Below are positions 12,107 to 24,888 of a stretch of 64,000 nt of DNA, one piece after another. The notes beneath the pieces were generated by a model. The model was not told the origin of the DNA. It did no database searches and was given only the letters and a program-made list of their open reading frames with translations. Source of the stretch: Cystobasidiopsis lactophilus (taxonomy: Eukaryota > Basidiomycota > Agaricostilbomycetes > Agaricostilbales > Chionosphaeraceae). A program made the position numbers and the translations under genes. The stretch is taken from the NCBI GenBank assembly GCA_001599975.1, contig BCIO01000005.1:3006905-3070904 (forward strand), in the 5' to 3' direction. How positions within the stretch are numbered: position 1 is the first letter of the stretch; each line of letters opens with the position of its first letter.

Positions 12107-14307
12107 ATGTCCCAGTACCAGCAACAGCAGCAGTACCCTTACCCTCCTCCCAACCAGGCGCAATGGCAACAGCAGCCACAGCAGCCTGCATATGGCATGC
12201 AAGCGCCGCAGTACGGAGGGGGAGGATTCCAGCAGCCTCAGCCCCAGCAATTCCAGAACACGGAGAAGCCAGGTGGCGCGTTTGGACGGCCGCTCGAAGT
12301 GCCCAAGCCCAAGTGGAATGACCTGTTCTTCTTGCTGTGCGTTTCGATCCCTTCCTGCAAGCTTTGCGGATCTGAAAGAATGTACAGGTTCTTCTGGGCC
12401 CAATTTGGCGCTTTCGTGGCCATCGCCGTCATCTCCCTCAGGACCATCTCCCTCACGGGCAGCGACGGCGTGCTGGGCGGCAGTGACAATGGGATCACCC
12501 TGGACAAGTCGACCGCCTACCTGTTCATTTTGATAGCGGCGGCCGGCTTGCTGTTCTCGTGTGTTTTTTTTTTGTTCTCTCCGGTTTCTTTAGCTGAAGA
12601 AGAAAGGGGAGGGCAGAATCCTGTTCCTTGGCCTCACTCGGATGTTCACTCGTGCAATCTTCGAAATCACGCTGGCTTTGTCGGTGCTCATGTCTGTTGG
12701 GTGAGTCTGCCAGTAGACGTGTATGATTCCGCCGCTGATCTGATTCAGATACGCCGTGTACCTTTGGGTCGAGAAATACTACTCCGGCGCCATCATCTTT
12801 GTGCGCTTTCTCCCTTCACGCTCTTCAAGCCAAATGAACAAGCCCGCTAAATGCATCTGACAGACGATCTTTGCGGTTCTCACAGGTGTGTGATGCCCCT
12901 TGCATGATTTCGGGCGCATGTTGAGAATGGCTCGCCTCCTTCCTCCCTTTTTTCCTCTCTTGCTTTCTTTCTCCAGTCATTGCCTACCCCTTCATGCGCC
13001 GCAGGATTCCCTTCAGCAAGGCGGTCTTGCAGTGCGTCATGGATGTCGCCAACCACTTCAAGTCGGTCTATGTGATCGCGATTTTGGGCGGCGTCTTCAA
13101 CGCGGCCTATGCGGTCTTCTGGAGCTTCGTGCTGGCGGCATCCTATCAGAAGTGGCAGCCTAACACAGCTGGCGCCGACGTCTCTGGTGGCAGCGCCGGC
13201 TCGGGCGCCTTGATCTGCGTCTGTATCTTCCTCGTCTTCAACCTCTACTACACCAGCCAGGTCATCACCAACGTGGTCCTCTGCACCATTGCCGGCATTT
13301 TTGGCGCCTGGTACTTCACGGTAGAATCGCTGCCCAGCCATCCTTCATTGGGCGCCTTCAAGAGGGCAATGACCACCAGCTTTGGATCTATCGCCTTTGG
13401 CTCGCTCATTGTCGCTCGTGGGTGATATTTTTTCTTGCTCTCTGTGTGCTGGAAGGCTCAGAGTTCGGTTTCTTGCTTGCCGTCTTTTCAGTCCTCGACA
13501 TGCTCCGTGCAGCCCTCAACTTGCTCAAGAATGAAGCGCGCGCGGATGGCGACACCATGGCTTACATCTTCTCCTGCATCGCAGAGTGCTGTCTGGGCTG
13601 CATCCAATGGGCCGTCGAGTAGGTCTTTGGCCTAGAAGCGAAGCTCCTCTCTTTCTAATGTCTCTCCTTCTCTTTTCTTCTCTGCCTCGTCCGCAGGTAC
13701 TTTAACCGATATGCCTACATAGAGATCGCTTTGGTGCGTTTCCAGCTCTGCGGCGTCCTCAGGCCTTTGCTGAGGGCACCCTCCCATCCAGTTCGGCAAG
13801 AGTTACATCGCAGCGGCCAAAGACACGTGGCGCCTGCTCAAAGACCGTGGCTTGACGGCTCTGGTGAACGACTGCTTGGTGTCCAACATCTGGACCATCG
13901 GCAGCTACGTGGTGGGAGGACTGTGCTCGCTGTTCGCCTATCTTTACGTCCACCTGGCCAAGCCGGGCTTCGCTCAAGACGGATCGTCCATCACGGCTGT
14001 CATCATGCTCTACGCTTTCCTCATTGGCTTCTGTGAGCGTTCATCTCAAGTAAGACAGCGTGACTGGTGTCCCTGAACTCGGATTGCTCTAGTCATTTGC
14101 CACTCTCTTGGCTACGGCGCCCTCTCCGCTGGTGTCTCGACCGTCTTTGTGGGTCTTGCCGAGGAGCCCATGGCTTTGCAGCAAAAGTCGCCAGAGCTGT
14201 TCGAAGTTATCAGGCGTTGGTCTCTCGCTTCGTTCAACGCCACGAATGAAAGCTGATCTCGATCTGTCTCTCCAGGAACCTACCCGCAAGTTGTCCACTC
14301 TGTGTGA
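12107..14307 (+). CDS. PNS1: PNS1 / CTL-family choline-transporter-like membrane protein
   Basis: This is a polytopic membrane protein of the choline transporter-like (SLC44/CTL) family, usually annotated PNS1 in fungi. Transport of choline has not been firmly shown for the fungal members. The start is the ATG at 12107. A cytosolic Gln/Pro/Tyr-rich N-terminus (about 55 residues) leads to the family signature VPKPKWNDLFFL. About ten hydrophobic segments follow over several exons, including FGAFVAIAVISLRT, AYLFILIAAAGLLF, VIAILGGVFNAAYAVFWSF, VITNVVLCTIAGIFGAWYF and IWTIGSYVVGGLCSLFAYLYV. The C-terminal exons carry FGKSYIAAAKDTWRL and SLGYGALSAGVSTVFVGLAEEP. The last intron (donor GTTGGT at about 14,216, acceptor about 14,276) joins IRR to TYPQVVHSV and a TGA at 14305-14307, which matches the family C-terminus. 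At least eight introns of 50-80 bases are present. Confidence 0.9.
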
Positions 14308-14638
14308 GAGCACGCCTCCGCATTGCAACACTCCACAAATGTCACACTGCGTCGCAATCTGTGTGAAGTGGACTTTGGGTGGCAACTCAAGATTTGTGGC
14401 GCAATCTTTCTCTCTCGGGATCGGGCAGCTGTGACCAGTAATACTGCAGTAATAGAGCTGTTGTACACTTGAATACAAATTTGGCATTGGGCACCGGTTG
14501 CAGCAGACACCCAAATCCATGCAGCAGCGCGAGCTCCGACAGCGTTGCGCGCGAACGACGAGCCGTCACCGCTGAGAAGGTCGGCTCCCCGTTGGTCCGG
14601 CTCTTTCTTGCTTCAAGCATTAACCATAAGCAAGACAG

Positions 14639-16452
14639 ATGGCTTCAGCTGGCCCGTCGAACGCCCCCAAGATCCCATCGTTGGAAACCCTCGAGGACGT
14701 TGTCAGCCTGGTCATCAGCACTTATGGCCAAGACGCTCGCCCAATCTTGGCTCCCGCCCTTGCTAAGCTTCAAAGCAAGGGTACGAGCGCTGGCGTCCCT
14801 GCCAGTCAGCTCCTGTCGACCAAACTCCAGGACGGATCCGACCCCCTCGACGTGCTGTCAAAAAGCGCCGGCAACAGCGTGCTGGGCTTAGGCTACATGG
14901 TCATCCTCGTTGCCCGACTGCAGGACAAGACGGCCGACCGGGCGCCACTGTTCGAAAAGCTGGTGTACTTCGCTTCGCACCACAACAACGCCGAATGCTT
15001 CTGCGACCTCAATTCAGGTCTGTGCACTCCAATCACTGAAGAAGGCCTGCCATTGACGTGGATAGGACAACAGTGACCATGGTTGGCGAGTGGCTGTGGT
15101 ATCTGGGCAACACTTTGGGCCAGCTCCACCACAGCGTTCGGGCCTTGAAGCAGATGGTCATTCTCTACGGCAAACGCAACACCGGCGCCGAGCCGCACTA
15201 CCTGACGCCCATGCACTCCCTCTTTGCTCGAGCCGTCTTGTCCACTGGCAGCTATCCAGAAGCCCTCGACGTCCTTGCGGACCCAATCACGGAGGTCGAG
15301 GTGCGCGGATTTCTTACTTTCAACTTGCCACTGCATGCCGAGACTGCAAACCAGGGCTTTGCTGGCCTGACCTACAAACATCACCTCGAGTACCACTACT
15401 ATGGTGGCTGCATCCTTACCGCGGTCGGTTACTACCAGGAAGCCGCCATCCTCTTCGAAACGGTGCGTTGGCGCCTTTCTAGCTCATGGCTCTGCTGAAA
15501 TTCAAACTGTTTACAAAGGCCGTCACTGCCCCTGGTAATGTGGCCTCAGCCATTGCTTTGGACGCCTACAAAAAGTACATCCTGGTATCTCTGGTCGGTC
15601 GCGGCAAGGTGAGTCCTGTCGCAACCAGCACTCGTCCGAACCCTCGCCTCATTTCGACCTGTGCATAGGTGCCTCCTCTTCCCAAGTACACCTCTCCTGT
15701 GGTGACCTCTGCCTTCAAAAACGTCTGGGCCGTATACCTCGACTTTGCTGCCTTGTTCCAGTCCTTCGACCGAACCCGCCTGCGAGAACTCTCCCGCAAG
15801 AACCAGGAGGCCTTCATCAAGGTGCACAGCGTTCCTTGCTTTGGCCTCTTGCGGTACCTGACCCGCATTGCACTACAGGATGGCAACATCGGACTGGTGT
15901 ACGCCTGCCATGACCGCCTGCGCCGCGAAGCTATACTCCGCTTCAGGCGAACTTTCATCACCGCCACGATGGAAGACATTGCCAGGTTCATCGATGAAGC
16001 CGACCCAACCCCAGAGAGCCTGGCGGCAGCCGAGCGCGATGTGATGAACCTCGTGAGTTCATGCGCATGAATCTCCCTGTCCGAGCTGACGGCCAGCCGC
16101 AGATCAAAAACAGAGAGATCCACGCTGAGATTGGACGCTCTGGCGACGGTGGCTCCGCGTCTGTCACGTTCCTGGAGGACCCCGAAACTTACAACAATCC
16201 CGCCACCCTCGAGTACTTGCAAAACAGAATGACGTGGTCCCAGCAAACGGGCAGAGTCATTGATTTCACGGACAACATGATGGCTCAGAACCCGGAATAC
16301 CTCAAAAAGGTGCGCTTTGAGAGATGACAACGCGTGTCAACAACTACTCATTTCGCGAGACGCAGGCCATGCAAGCGAACGCCGGAGGTGCCTCTGGGGC
16401 AGGGATGATGCTGGACGAGAGCTTGCTGGATCTCGTCGACGACAACAGCTGA
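14639..16452 (+). CDS. CSN3: COP9 signalosome subunit 3
   Basis: This is a PCI-domain subunit of the COP9 signalosome, the nuclear complex that removes NEDD8 from cullin-RING ubiquitin ligases. The ATG is at 14639 (MASAGPSNAPKIPSLETLED). The N-terminal helical repeats include YLTPMHSLFARAVLSTGSYPEALDVL and HHLEYHYYGGCILTAVGYYQEAAILFE, which align with the CSN3 pattern of a LTPLH block followed by YYYGG. The PCI part contains VASAIALDAYKKYILVSLVGRGK, then LPKYTSPVV, and ends with the winged-helix portion EDPETYNNPATLEYLQNRM. Introns are seen at about 15018-15068 (joining DLNS to VTMVGEWLWYL), 15320, 15466-15516, 15608-15668, 16050-16101 and 16310-16363. The protein ends LLDLVDDNS with TGA at 16450-16452. 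A general PCI protein of the proteasome lid or eIF3 is the main alternative, but the block order favours CSN3. Confidence 0.85.
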
Positions 16453-16595
16453 ATTGCACAAGTCGCTGCACGAGGGTCACGGGAAGGGAGAGGGGGCACG
16501 AGACCTGGTTCTCCGCATTTTCGCAATGGCCCTTGACCTGCATCAACGAGCGCTTCCAACTGCATCTTAGCATACTCTAGACCCCTCAATAGATC

Positions 16596-17308
16596 ATGGC
16601 CGCCCCCGAGCTCTCGACCTCGCCTTCGCTCTCTGACTCGTCGTCGGGCTCCGTTGAGATCAAGTCGGTCGCGCCTTCTTGAATGACCAGAAAGCGGGGT
16701 GCTAACGAACCTTCCTATAACACAGTGACCTTCTGTTCTGCACCCATGGCAAGGAGTACTGCGACCCCTGCAACGCCGACTTCCGGTCAGTTCTGAGAGT
16801 GCCATCGATCCCGGACCGGTGTGCCTGACGTTGCGCTTGCGCTGCAGAGAGGACAACTGCTTGACTTTGGGTCTGGACCCTCCTAACTTGAACCGAGTGG
16901 TGCGTTCCTGGCGCGGGTAGCATGAGAGGCCGGTGGTGCTGAGCGGCGGCGCCAATTTTGGAACAGGCTCTGGAAGTCGAGTACACCATCAACGCCAAGG
17001 ACAACGAGCCTCAGTGCAAGGCCCATAAGGCCCACAAGTAGGTCATACACTGGTGCCTGGGTCGAACAAAGCTGACTTCAGCAGGTGCACCAAATGCTGG
17101 GGTTTCAAGAAGCAAAGTGAGCTCACTGCGTTCTCGCATCAGGTCTGAGGGCTCATATGACATTCCACACAGTCGTGAAGCTTAACAAGGACGTGGGGCG
17201 GTTTCCTCCTCGTCGGTCATAGCCAAAGCATTGCTGACGGTCATACACTTTTGCCAGGCCGCCAAGGATGCTTCGAAGAATAAGAAGCCCACCTTCCTGG
17301 GCCAGTGA
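16596..17308 (+). CDS. Small Cys-rich protein of unknown function
   Basis: This is a short gene made of five or six tiny exons. The ATG at 16596 starts a Ser-rich leader (MAAPELSTSPSLSDSS). Splicing to about 16,726 gives DLLFCTHGKEYCDPCNADFR, followed by EDNCLTLGLDPPNLNRALE, then ECTI-type and QCKAHKAHKCTKCWGFKKQ segments, and ends with KNKKPTFLGQ and a TGA at 17306-17308. The pattern of Cys and His (C-x2-HG-x3-C-x2-C, then CKAH and CTKCW) suggests one or two zinc sites. Such CxxH...YCxxC proteins of unknown role occur widely in fungi. I cannot name a family or a function. The exact donor of the first intron is uncertain (two GTCG candidates near 16,635). It follows CSN3 by 143 bases on the same strand. 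Confidence 0.5.
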
Positions 17309-18338
17309 TCCACCCACCCAGCATTCAAGTGTGGCCACACAAACGAAACCACAAGAATTGTACTCCATAGCCAACTGGCCTTTCCAAATGACATTGAAAT
17401 CGATTTCCGAATTTGACCATCTTTTCCTTGGATCGTCTGGCGACTGCCCTTTCCGCGACGAATTGTGAGGCTGAAGAGAAATCGATGACGGGTGTGGCAA
17501 GGTTGGGCAGGGCTTGCAGGCTTGTCCATGGGCTCGAGCGGAAATTTTGGGCCGCAGAAAGCAGCATCAAACGAGCAGCGCAGCAGTGACCTCCTGACAC
17601 CGTGAATGCATATGGCATCCAATTTCAGGGAGATGAAATGGCGTCCAAAGAGAGTTGAGCAAAAGGCAAATGGCCGCTTCGGTGGAAGCAAATTTATGCC
17701 GGAGAAAAGAGTGTTGCTCCCGACGACGACAATCCCGCAATAATCAGAATTGGCCACTTGTATATGCCAGAGGAGAAGCAGTGCCGCCTGATCACAATCA
17801 AACAGTTCCAATGCAAGCCAAAGGCGCATAGCATCGTGTGCCAGCCCCAGAATCGATATCTCCTGGAGTGAGACTCTGGCGCATCGAGCAACAGAGCCGG
17901 CAACTTGCTAAAGGGATCTGGAGCTGCTCAGATGCGCTGGCGAGGCCAGAGAAGTTACCCAATTCGTACAACTCGTGGACGGACAGCCACAGATCACCAA
18001 GCACAAGTGAGCAGAGGTTGTTCAAGAGCTAGTGCTCTCGTTGTTTAAAGGGCCAACCAGAATTCCAAAAGCCTACTCCTGGAGAGACGTCAAGGATGAC
18101 GAGATTGGCGGCATGCAGGAAGCAGATTAGGGTCCGGGCGAGCAGCTCGAAGCCGGAGCGGGCAATGGCAATGCGTGGAGGTCAAGACGCGGCCATCTTA
18201 CCTGCTACAAGTTCTTGATGTACACATGTAACACTTCGCGATTAAGGAGCAACCAGTTGCCGTACAACAAAAGACGCCAGGCATGCCCTTTGAGCCCAAC
18301 TCGCCTCTTGGACCAGGTTGACGACCCCCTTGCTAGCT
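17309..18338. other. Intergenic region upstream of PRP22
   Basis: This stretch of about 1 kb contains only short frames with no recognisable protein features on either strand. It should hold the 3' UTR of the Cys-rich gene and the promoter of PRP22. I found no RNA gene or repeat. Confidence 0.4.
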
Positions 18339-21300
18339 ATGGACCCACTCGAAGAGTTTGAGCTGCTGTCGCTCACCTCGGCTGTTCAGCGCGAGCTGCT
18401 CAACTTTGTGGGCATGGACGACAAGGTGCTCGCCGAGTTCCTCATCTCACTGCACGATGAGTCGCAAAACCTGGCCGACTTTCGCTCCAAGCTGGCCGAG
18501 AGCGGGTCCGAGTTCCCAGACTCATTTGTCACCTCCATCGACCGCTTGATCCTCACGCTGCATCCCAAGTACAAGAAGGCGGGCGGCAAAAACGCAAAAG
18601 GAGCGGTTTCGGCCAACGGGGGCGCACCGGCCCAAGAGCTGTCGCTGGAGGCCAAGCTGTTCCCTGGCCTCGCCATGAAGGACACCGAGTGGCGGCCTTC
18701 CTTCGAGGCCGACGCCACGGCTGGCAAGATCGCCGTCGAAAACGTTGTGGGCGACCTAATGGCCGAGCTGGAGGGCGCCGAGTCTCGCATCAAATCCACC
18801 GCCGGCGGCTCATACGATGACGCCAGGAAGCGCAAGCGCAGCCGCAGTCCCTCTTCGTCCAAGCACCGCCGGCGAAGCCCCGACTACGAATCAAGGGGCG
18901 GCGGCAGCAGCCACTACGAGCAGCGGGGCCGGCCCCGGCCACCCCCAGACGCCACGCCCGTCGTTTACAAGATCTATCCGGGCAAGGTGACAGGCATCAA
19001 GGATTTTGGCGCGTTCGTTTCTCTCGAAGGGATCCAGGGCCGAGCGGAGGGTGCGTTGCCGCTTCTCTCATCAGCTTGTTCAAAATCAGGCAAAGTGCTC
19101 ACTATAACTCTTACAGGGATGGTCCATATCAGCTCCATGTCTGCCACAGGCAGAGTCAACCACCCTTCCGATCTGCTCAGTCGTGGCCAAGAGGTCAAGG
19201 TCAAGGTCATGTCCATCGCCGGCTCGCGCATCTCGCTTTCCATGAAGGACGTCGATCAAGCAACCGGGCGAGACCTCACACCTGATCTTCGCATAAAATC
19301 AGAAGCCGAGATGGCCCAAGAGGCTTCTGACCGCTTCGCCACCGGCGCCAATGGCGGCTTCCTCGGATCAAGAGGCGACACCGCAATCGGTGGCTACAAA
19401 AAGCCGCCCAAGACTTTTGCAGACGACTTCAAGAGCTCCGCGCGGCGCCTAACGTCACCCGAGCGGTGGGAGATTAAGCAGCTCATTGCCTCAGGCGCTG
19501 CTTCCGCATCCGACTACCCCAACTTGGACGCCGACGACTTTTCGATCCCAGGTGAAAACGGTGGAGGAGGCGCTGATGAAGAGGTGGATATCGAGGTCAA
19601 GGAAGAGGAGGCGCCCTTCTTATCCGGGCAGGCGAAACGCGCCATGGACATGTCCCCAGTGCGCATCATCAAAGCGCCGGACGGCACCCTCAACCGAGCT
19701 GCAATGGCTGGTGCAACTTTGGCGAAGGACCGCCGAGAAATGCGCCAACAGCAAGCCAACGACGAGGCGGATGCCGCCACTCAAGACCTCACTCAAGCCT
19801 GGCAAGATCCGATGGTCGCCCCGGGCGAGCGCCAGTTCGCAGCCGACGCTCGCAACTATGCCATGAGCCAGAAGAAGGACGAGGCGCCGGCTTGGAAGGG
19901 CAACTCGAATCGGCCCGTCACGTTTGGCAAGATCACCGAACTGAACATCCAAGATCAGCGCAAGAGCTTGCCCATCTACCAGTACCGCGAAGAGCTCGTC
20001 AAGGCCGTCCGCGACAACCAAATCTTGGTCGTGGTCGGAGAGACGGGCTCGGGCAAGACGACCCAGATGACCCAGTACTTGGCGGAAGAGGGGTTTGCAG
20101 ACCGCGGCAAGATTGGCTGCACCCAGCCGCGAAGAGTGGCGGCCATGTCTGTGGCCAAGCGTGTGGCCGAAGAGGTCGGCTGCCGGCTGGGCCAAGAGGT
20201 CGGCTACACCATCCGGTTCGAGGACTGCACCAGCCCAGAGACCAAGATCAAGTACATGACCGACGGCATGCTCCAGCGAGAGGCCTTGATAGATCCCGAC
20301 ATGTCAAACTACTCTGTCATCATGATGGACGAGGCCCACGAGCGCTCCATCCCCACCGACGTCCTCTTTGGATTGATGAAAAGTGAGTGACTTTTACCTT
20401 ACTCCTTTTGATGCGCTGATACTGAACGACCCGAATGCAGAGGCCCTCAAACGGCGACCGGACCTCAAGCTCATCGTCACCTCGGCCACCCTGGATGCCG
20501 AAAAGTTCGCCACCTACTTTTGGGACTGCCCCATTTTCACCATTCCTGGCCGCACTTTCCCGGTCGAGATTCTGTACACCAAAGAGCCGGAGAGCGACTA
20601 CCTCGACGCCGCGCTCATCACCATCATGCAGATCCACTTATCTGAGCCGCCAGGCGACATCTTGCTCTTTTTGACCGGTGCTGAAGAAATTGACACGAGC
20701 TGCGAAATCCTGTACGAGCGTATGAAGGCGCTTGGGCCACAGGTGCCAGAGCTCATCGTTCTGCCGGTCTACTCCTCCCTCCCGTCCGAGATGCAGTCGC
20801 GCATCTTCGACCCGGCCCCTCCAGGCGCCCGCAAGTGTGTCATTGCCACCAACATTGCCGAAACCAGCATCACCATCGACGGCATCTTCTACGTGGTCGA
20901 CCCCGGCTTCGTCAAGCAGAACGCTTACGACCCGCGTCTCGGAATGGACTCCCTGGTGGTCACGCCCATCTCCCAAGCGCAAGCCCGGCAGCGAGCGGGC
21001 AGAGCAGGGCGCACGGGCCCTGGCAAATGTTACCGGCTGTACACCGAAGCTGCCTACCGCAACGAGATGCTACCCAACCCGATCCCGGACATCCAACGCC
21101 AGAATCTGTCGCACACAATCCTTATGCTGAAGGCCATGGGCATCAACGACCTCCTCAACTTCGGCTTCATGGACCCGCCGCCACAGCAGACCATGATCAC
21201 CGCTTTAGAGGGCCTCTACGCGCTCTCTGCTCTGGACGACGAAGGACTGCTGACGCGCTTGGGACGCAAGATGGCCGACTGTACGCTTGTTTGCTTTTAA

Positions 21301-22249
21301 TCTTGAAGTATACAGAGTTGACGTTCCTTTTTTTCAGTCCCCATGGAGCCGCCATTGGCTAAGATGCTCATCGTCTCGGTGGAGCTCGGCTGCTCCGACG
21401 AAATCCTCAGCATTGTCGCCATGCTGACGGCTGGTTCGATCTTCTACCGACCCAAAGACAAGCAAGCGCAGGCAGACGCTAAGAAGGCCAAGTTTCACGC
21501 TCCGGAAGGCGACCACTTGACGCTGCTTAACGTTTACAATGCCTGGAAGAACAGCAAGTTCAGCAACCCAGTGCGTTGCCTATTTGTCTCTTTGCGCTCG
21601 ACAACTGATCACTTATTGCTCTGTCCTTTACAGTGGTGCTCGGAAAACTACATTCAAGCCAGAAGCTTGCGCCGGGCGCAAGACGTGCGCAAGCAGCTGC
21701 TGGGCATCATGGAGCGCTACAAGCACGAGATTGTGTCGTGCGGCCGCAACTATAACCGAGTTCGACGGGCCATCACCTCTGGCTTCTTCCGCCATGCTGC
21801 CAAAAAGGACCCGCAAGAAGGCTACAAGACATTGGTGGAGGGAACGCCAGTCTTCATCCACCCTTCGTCGTCGCTCTTCAATCGACAGCCGTGCGTGCTC
21901 ACTCTTTACTGCCGGCTTACATTAGACTCAACCTTACCTACAGAGAGTGGCTCATCTACCACGAACTGGTCTTGACGACCAAGGAATATTGTCGCGAGGT
22001 GACGGCGATCGAACCCAAGTGGCTAGCCGAGGTCGCTCCCAACTTCTTCAAAGTCACAGACTCGGCAAAGATGTCCAAGCGCAAGAGGGAAGAGAAGATT
22101 GCGCCGCTCTACGACAGGTTCGCCCAAAACCAGGACGACTGGCGAATCTCGAAACAGAAGCGTTCAGTGAGTGGCTTTCTTGTGTGGCTGATGACCTCGT
22201 TTAATAAGATTTGCGTTACAGTCACGTACGTCCCAAACGTTTGGTTAGA
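18339..22249 (+). CDS. PRP22: DEAH-box pre-mRNA splicing helicase Prp22
   Basis: This is the ATP-dependent RNA helicase (human DHX8) that proofreads exon ligation and releases mature mRNA from the spliceosome. The first ATG is at 18339 ([20 protein letters not shown]). Then come an RS/RH-like linker ([18 protein letters not shown]) and an S1 RNA-binding domain ([21 protein letters not shown]). The S1 coding is interrupted by a stop-free 69-base intron at about 19,050-19,118. The helicase core shows [64 protein letters not shown] and [19 protein letters not shown], followed by the winged-helix and OB-fold domains ([18 protein letters not shown]). The usual FLTGQEEID motif reads FLTGAEEID. The final intron (donor GTGAGT at about 22,168) joins QKRS to SRTSQTFG and a TAG at 22247-22249. 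Confidence 0.97.
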
Positions 22250-22383
22250 CAAGCGGGGGACTGTGGGTGTGAGTGGGCGGAGTGGCAAAGAGTCCGAGGG
22301 GCAATCATCCTGCATTGTCATCCCTGTGGGCAGGGCTTGCAGCGACATCAATTTACAATCTTCTTGAGATTCTCTACATCCAA

Positions 22384-24888
22384 TCAAGCCACTTTGCTGG
22401 TGTCCACGTCGACGCCGTAGCCAGCCAGGTCGGCCGCCGTGATCTGCTCGGCGCGGATTGCCACCTATCGAACGAACTACGTGAGCGACATGGCCGCAAC
22501 GTCATGAAAAGCCCTCACCTCGTCCTCGGCGTTGAAAATCCTGGACATCTCTGTAGTCATAGGGCCGAGATCAGCGTTGTGACCGTCGGTCAGTCTGGAG
22601 GAGAAGACGCTACCTTCGAGTGGCAAACCCTTGGACTCCTTGACAATAACGAATTGAACAGCTGCGCCCACAGCCCTGCAATGTGAGGAGGATCTTTAGC
22701 AAAGGGAACGACACTGCCTGCATCAAGAAAACGCGCATGATAATGACGAAGAGGAGCAAGAATCTGATCCAAGGAAAAAGAACGTCAGTTTGCGGCCTTG
22801 GAGCAGTGTAGTTTGCAGCGTACCTCCAGCCTTGAGTGGCCAAGCCGACCGGGAAAGCAAAGGTAATCTGTGGGACGGGCAAGAGCATCAGTGACCCAGT
22901 TTGGCTTTGTCCTGAGGAGTGCCTACCCAGAATGATGTCCCCGTCATAGCAACAAGTGCCATTGCAATTCCCTTAGTTCTCACGTGAGTTCCAAAGATCT
23001 GGAGAGGCAGAGAAGACCGGAAAGTGAGTGTGAAGTTTAGACCCGGCGCCTCGAGCGCGTGGTCTCTCACCTCTCCCATGTACAAGAACACCATCGGCTC
23101 GCTCATCTGATAGGCGATATTCCAGAGCTGTTACAAGAGCAAGGGTCAGGCGGAAGCGGGCCCGGATGGCGCGCCGCTTACGAAAAACATGCTGACGCAG
23201 GCCTTTAAGAGCAAACTAGGTCAGAACCCTTCGAATCGTATAATCAAGAAAAGGGCCTCTTACTGACTGGCCAGCGTGGTCGCCGATCTTGTCTGCACCT
23301 GCGGATCCACCGATGTAGACGGCAAAAAGCGCCGTGATTCTGTGGACATCCTCGTTGGTCAGTCTCGTCTATAGCTTCTCACTCTAGACGCTCACAGGAT
23401 AAATGCAACGTCGGTTGCCAGGACTCCATAGCACAGCAGCGGGCGACGTCCTGGATCCCAGCGAGGTGAGAGACTTCCTATGCGCAAGGAAAGCGAAAGT
23501 GACTGACCCCACTTTTCGCACAACGACAGCCAAAAGAACGCCATTATGGTTGATTGAGCGTAGAAACCAGCGCTAATTCCGATAGAATCGAGGTCGGTGA
23601 AGCCCAACGTTTTGTAGATGGTTGGCCCGTCTGAGCAAGAGGGGGAAACGTCAGCTCAGCCAAACTCTCGATTGATCCAAAAAAACGAAAGGGGACCTGC
23701 AATTTGTAATGACCTGAGGCCCGGCACACTGATTCACGAAGGTCAACCACATGATGATCCCCGTTCGCCGGCCGTAGTGGGTGAACATGTGAATCCAGCC
23801 TGATGGGAGCCTTTTGTCGACGATGACTTGCTTCACAACCTGTCATCTTCAGGTGTCAGTGCGAGTCCTGTTCAGCAGCAGCCGCATACGAACCTGGAAA
23901 TGTTCTTCGCGAGCCAAAACGAAGTCGGGGTCGTCCGGAGTGCCGTGTAGCTTCTTAAAAACCCGCAGAGCCTCGTCTCCTTTGCCATTGTAGGCGAGCC
24001 ATCTGGGAGACTACGTCGACAGCCTCCCTCCTCAGCATGCGAACTGGGTTTCACCAAAGTGGACGCGCACCTCTTCAATGAACGGCCACATGCAGAGGGC
24101 CACCAAGGGGAGAAATAGCTGCAGCAGGAAAATGCCTCTCCAGTTGAAGGTCGAGTTGGTCGAGTGGAAACCCAGCTGGATCAAGGCGCACACCAAGTAG
24201 CCGCCGTTCGAGATTGGGCCAATTGGACCGGCCAGATCTCCACGACGGAGGGCAGGCGACAGCTCCTGAGCAAAGGTGATGGATGTAGCCATGCCGGGCC
24301 AAGCTCCAAAACCAAGGAACTGTGGCAGGCAAGTTAGCCTTGCAGGGGAAAGAAAACCAGCGATGGGATGCATCGAGATCCTAACTCACAAAGCGGCCCA
24401 GGATCAACATGGTGATATTCTGCGCACCCGCCAGCAGAGCTGATCCCAGTATCGTGAAGAAAATGACAAAGAGAAACGCAGGTTTTCTTCCCAAGCGATC
24501 CGAGAATTCTGAGATGGCGACGACACCAAAAGTTCCACCAAGGTTGAAGAAGGAGACAATCGCTCCCTGCAAAGAGGTGGCATTGCTGGCATTGGCTACG
24601 TTGGGAAAGCGCTCGAAGAACTGAGGTTGAGCCTGCGTGTGGCAAACAGAGGGTGTCCGTCAACAGAAGCTCAGAGCGGACACATAACGGCCTTCAGACG
24701 CTCACAAAGGTGGAGCCAATAACACCAGCTGTGATACCAAAAGAGAGGGCAAGGACCCAGCCGATAGAGCAGTTCAGCCAGAGGCGGATTGGCACCTTTT
24801 GCGCAGCGCGTTCGATGATCTCGTGGTGCTCATTGTGAGTAGCAGGAAGAGAGGTCAGCTCCTTGGAAGGCTTTTCTTTGAACGACAT
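22384..24888 (-). CDS. MFS sugar transporter (sugar porter family)
   Basis: This is a 12-helix plasma-membrane proton-coupled transporter. The ATG at 24888 opens with a cytosolic tail (MSFKEKPSKELTSLPATHNE). Family landmarks are the loop 2-3 motif SDRLGRKPAF, FLGFGAWPGMATSITFAQELSP in helix 4-5, EEPSWLAYNGKGDEALRVFKKLHG after helix 6, CEKWGRRPLLCYGV in loop 8-9 and the loop-12 motif KESKGLPLEG, the counterpart of PETKGLPLEE. The substrate cannot be read from sequence. The helix 4-5 block resembles fungal disaccharide or other broad sugar permeases more than hexose transporters. Numerous short introns are present. The last one (about 22,530 to 22,453) leads to a 22-residue C-terminal exon ending DVDTSKVA and a TGA at 22386-22384. 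The stop is only 134 bases from the convergent PRP22 stop. Confidence 0.85.
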
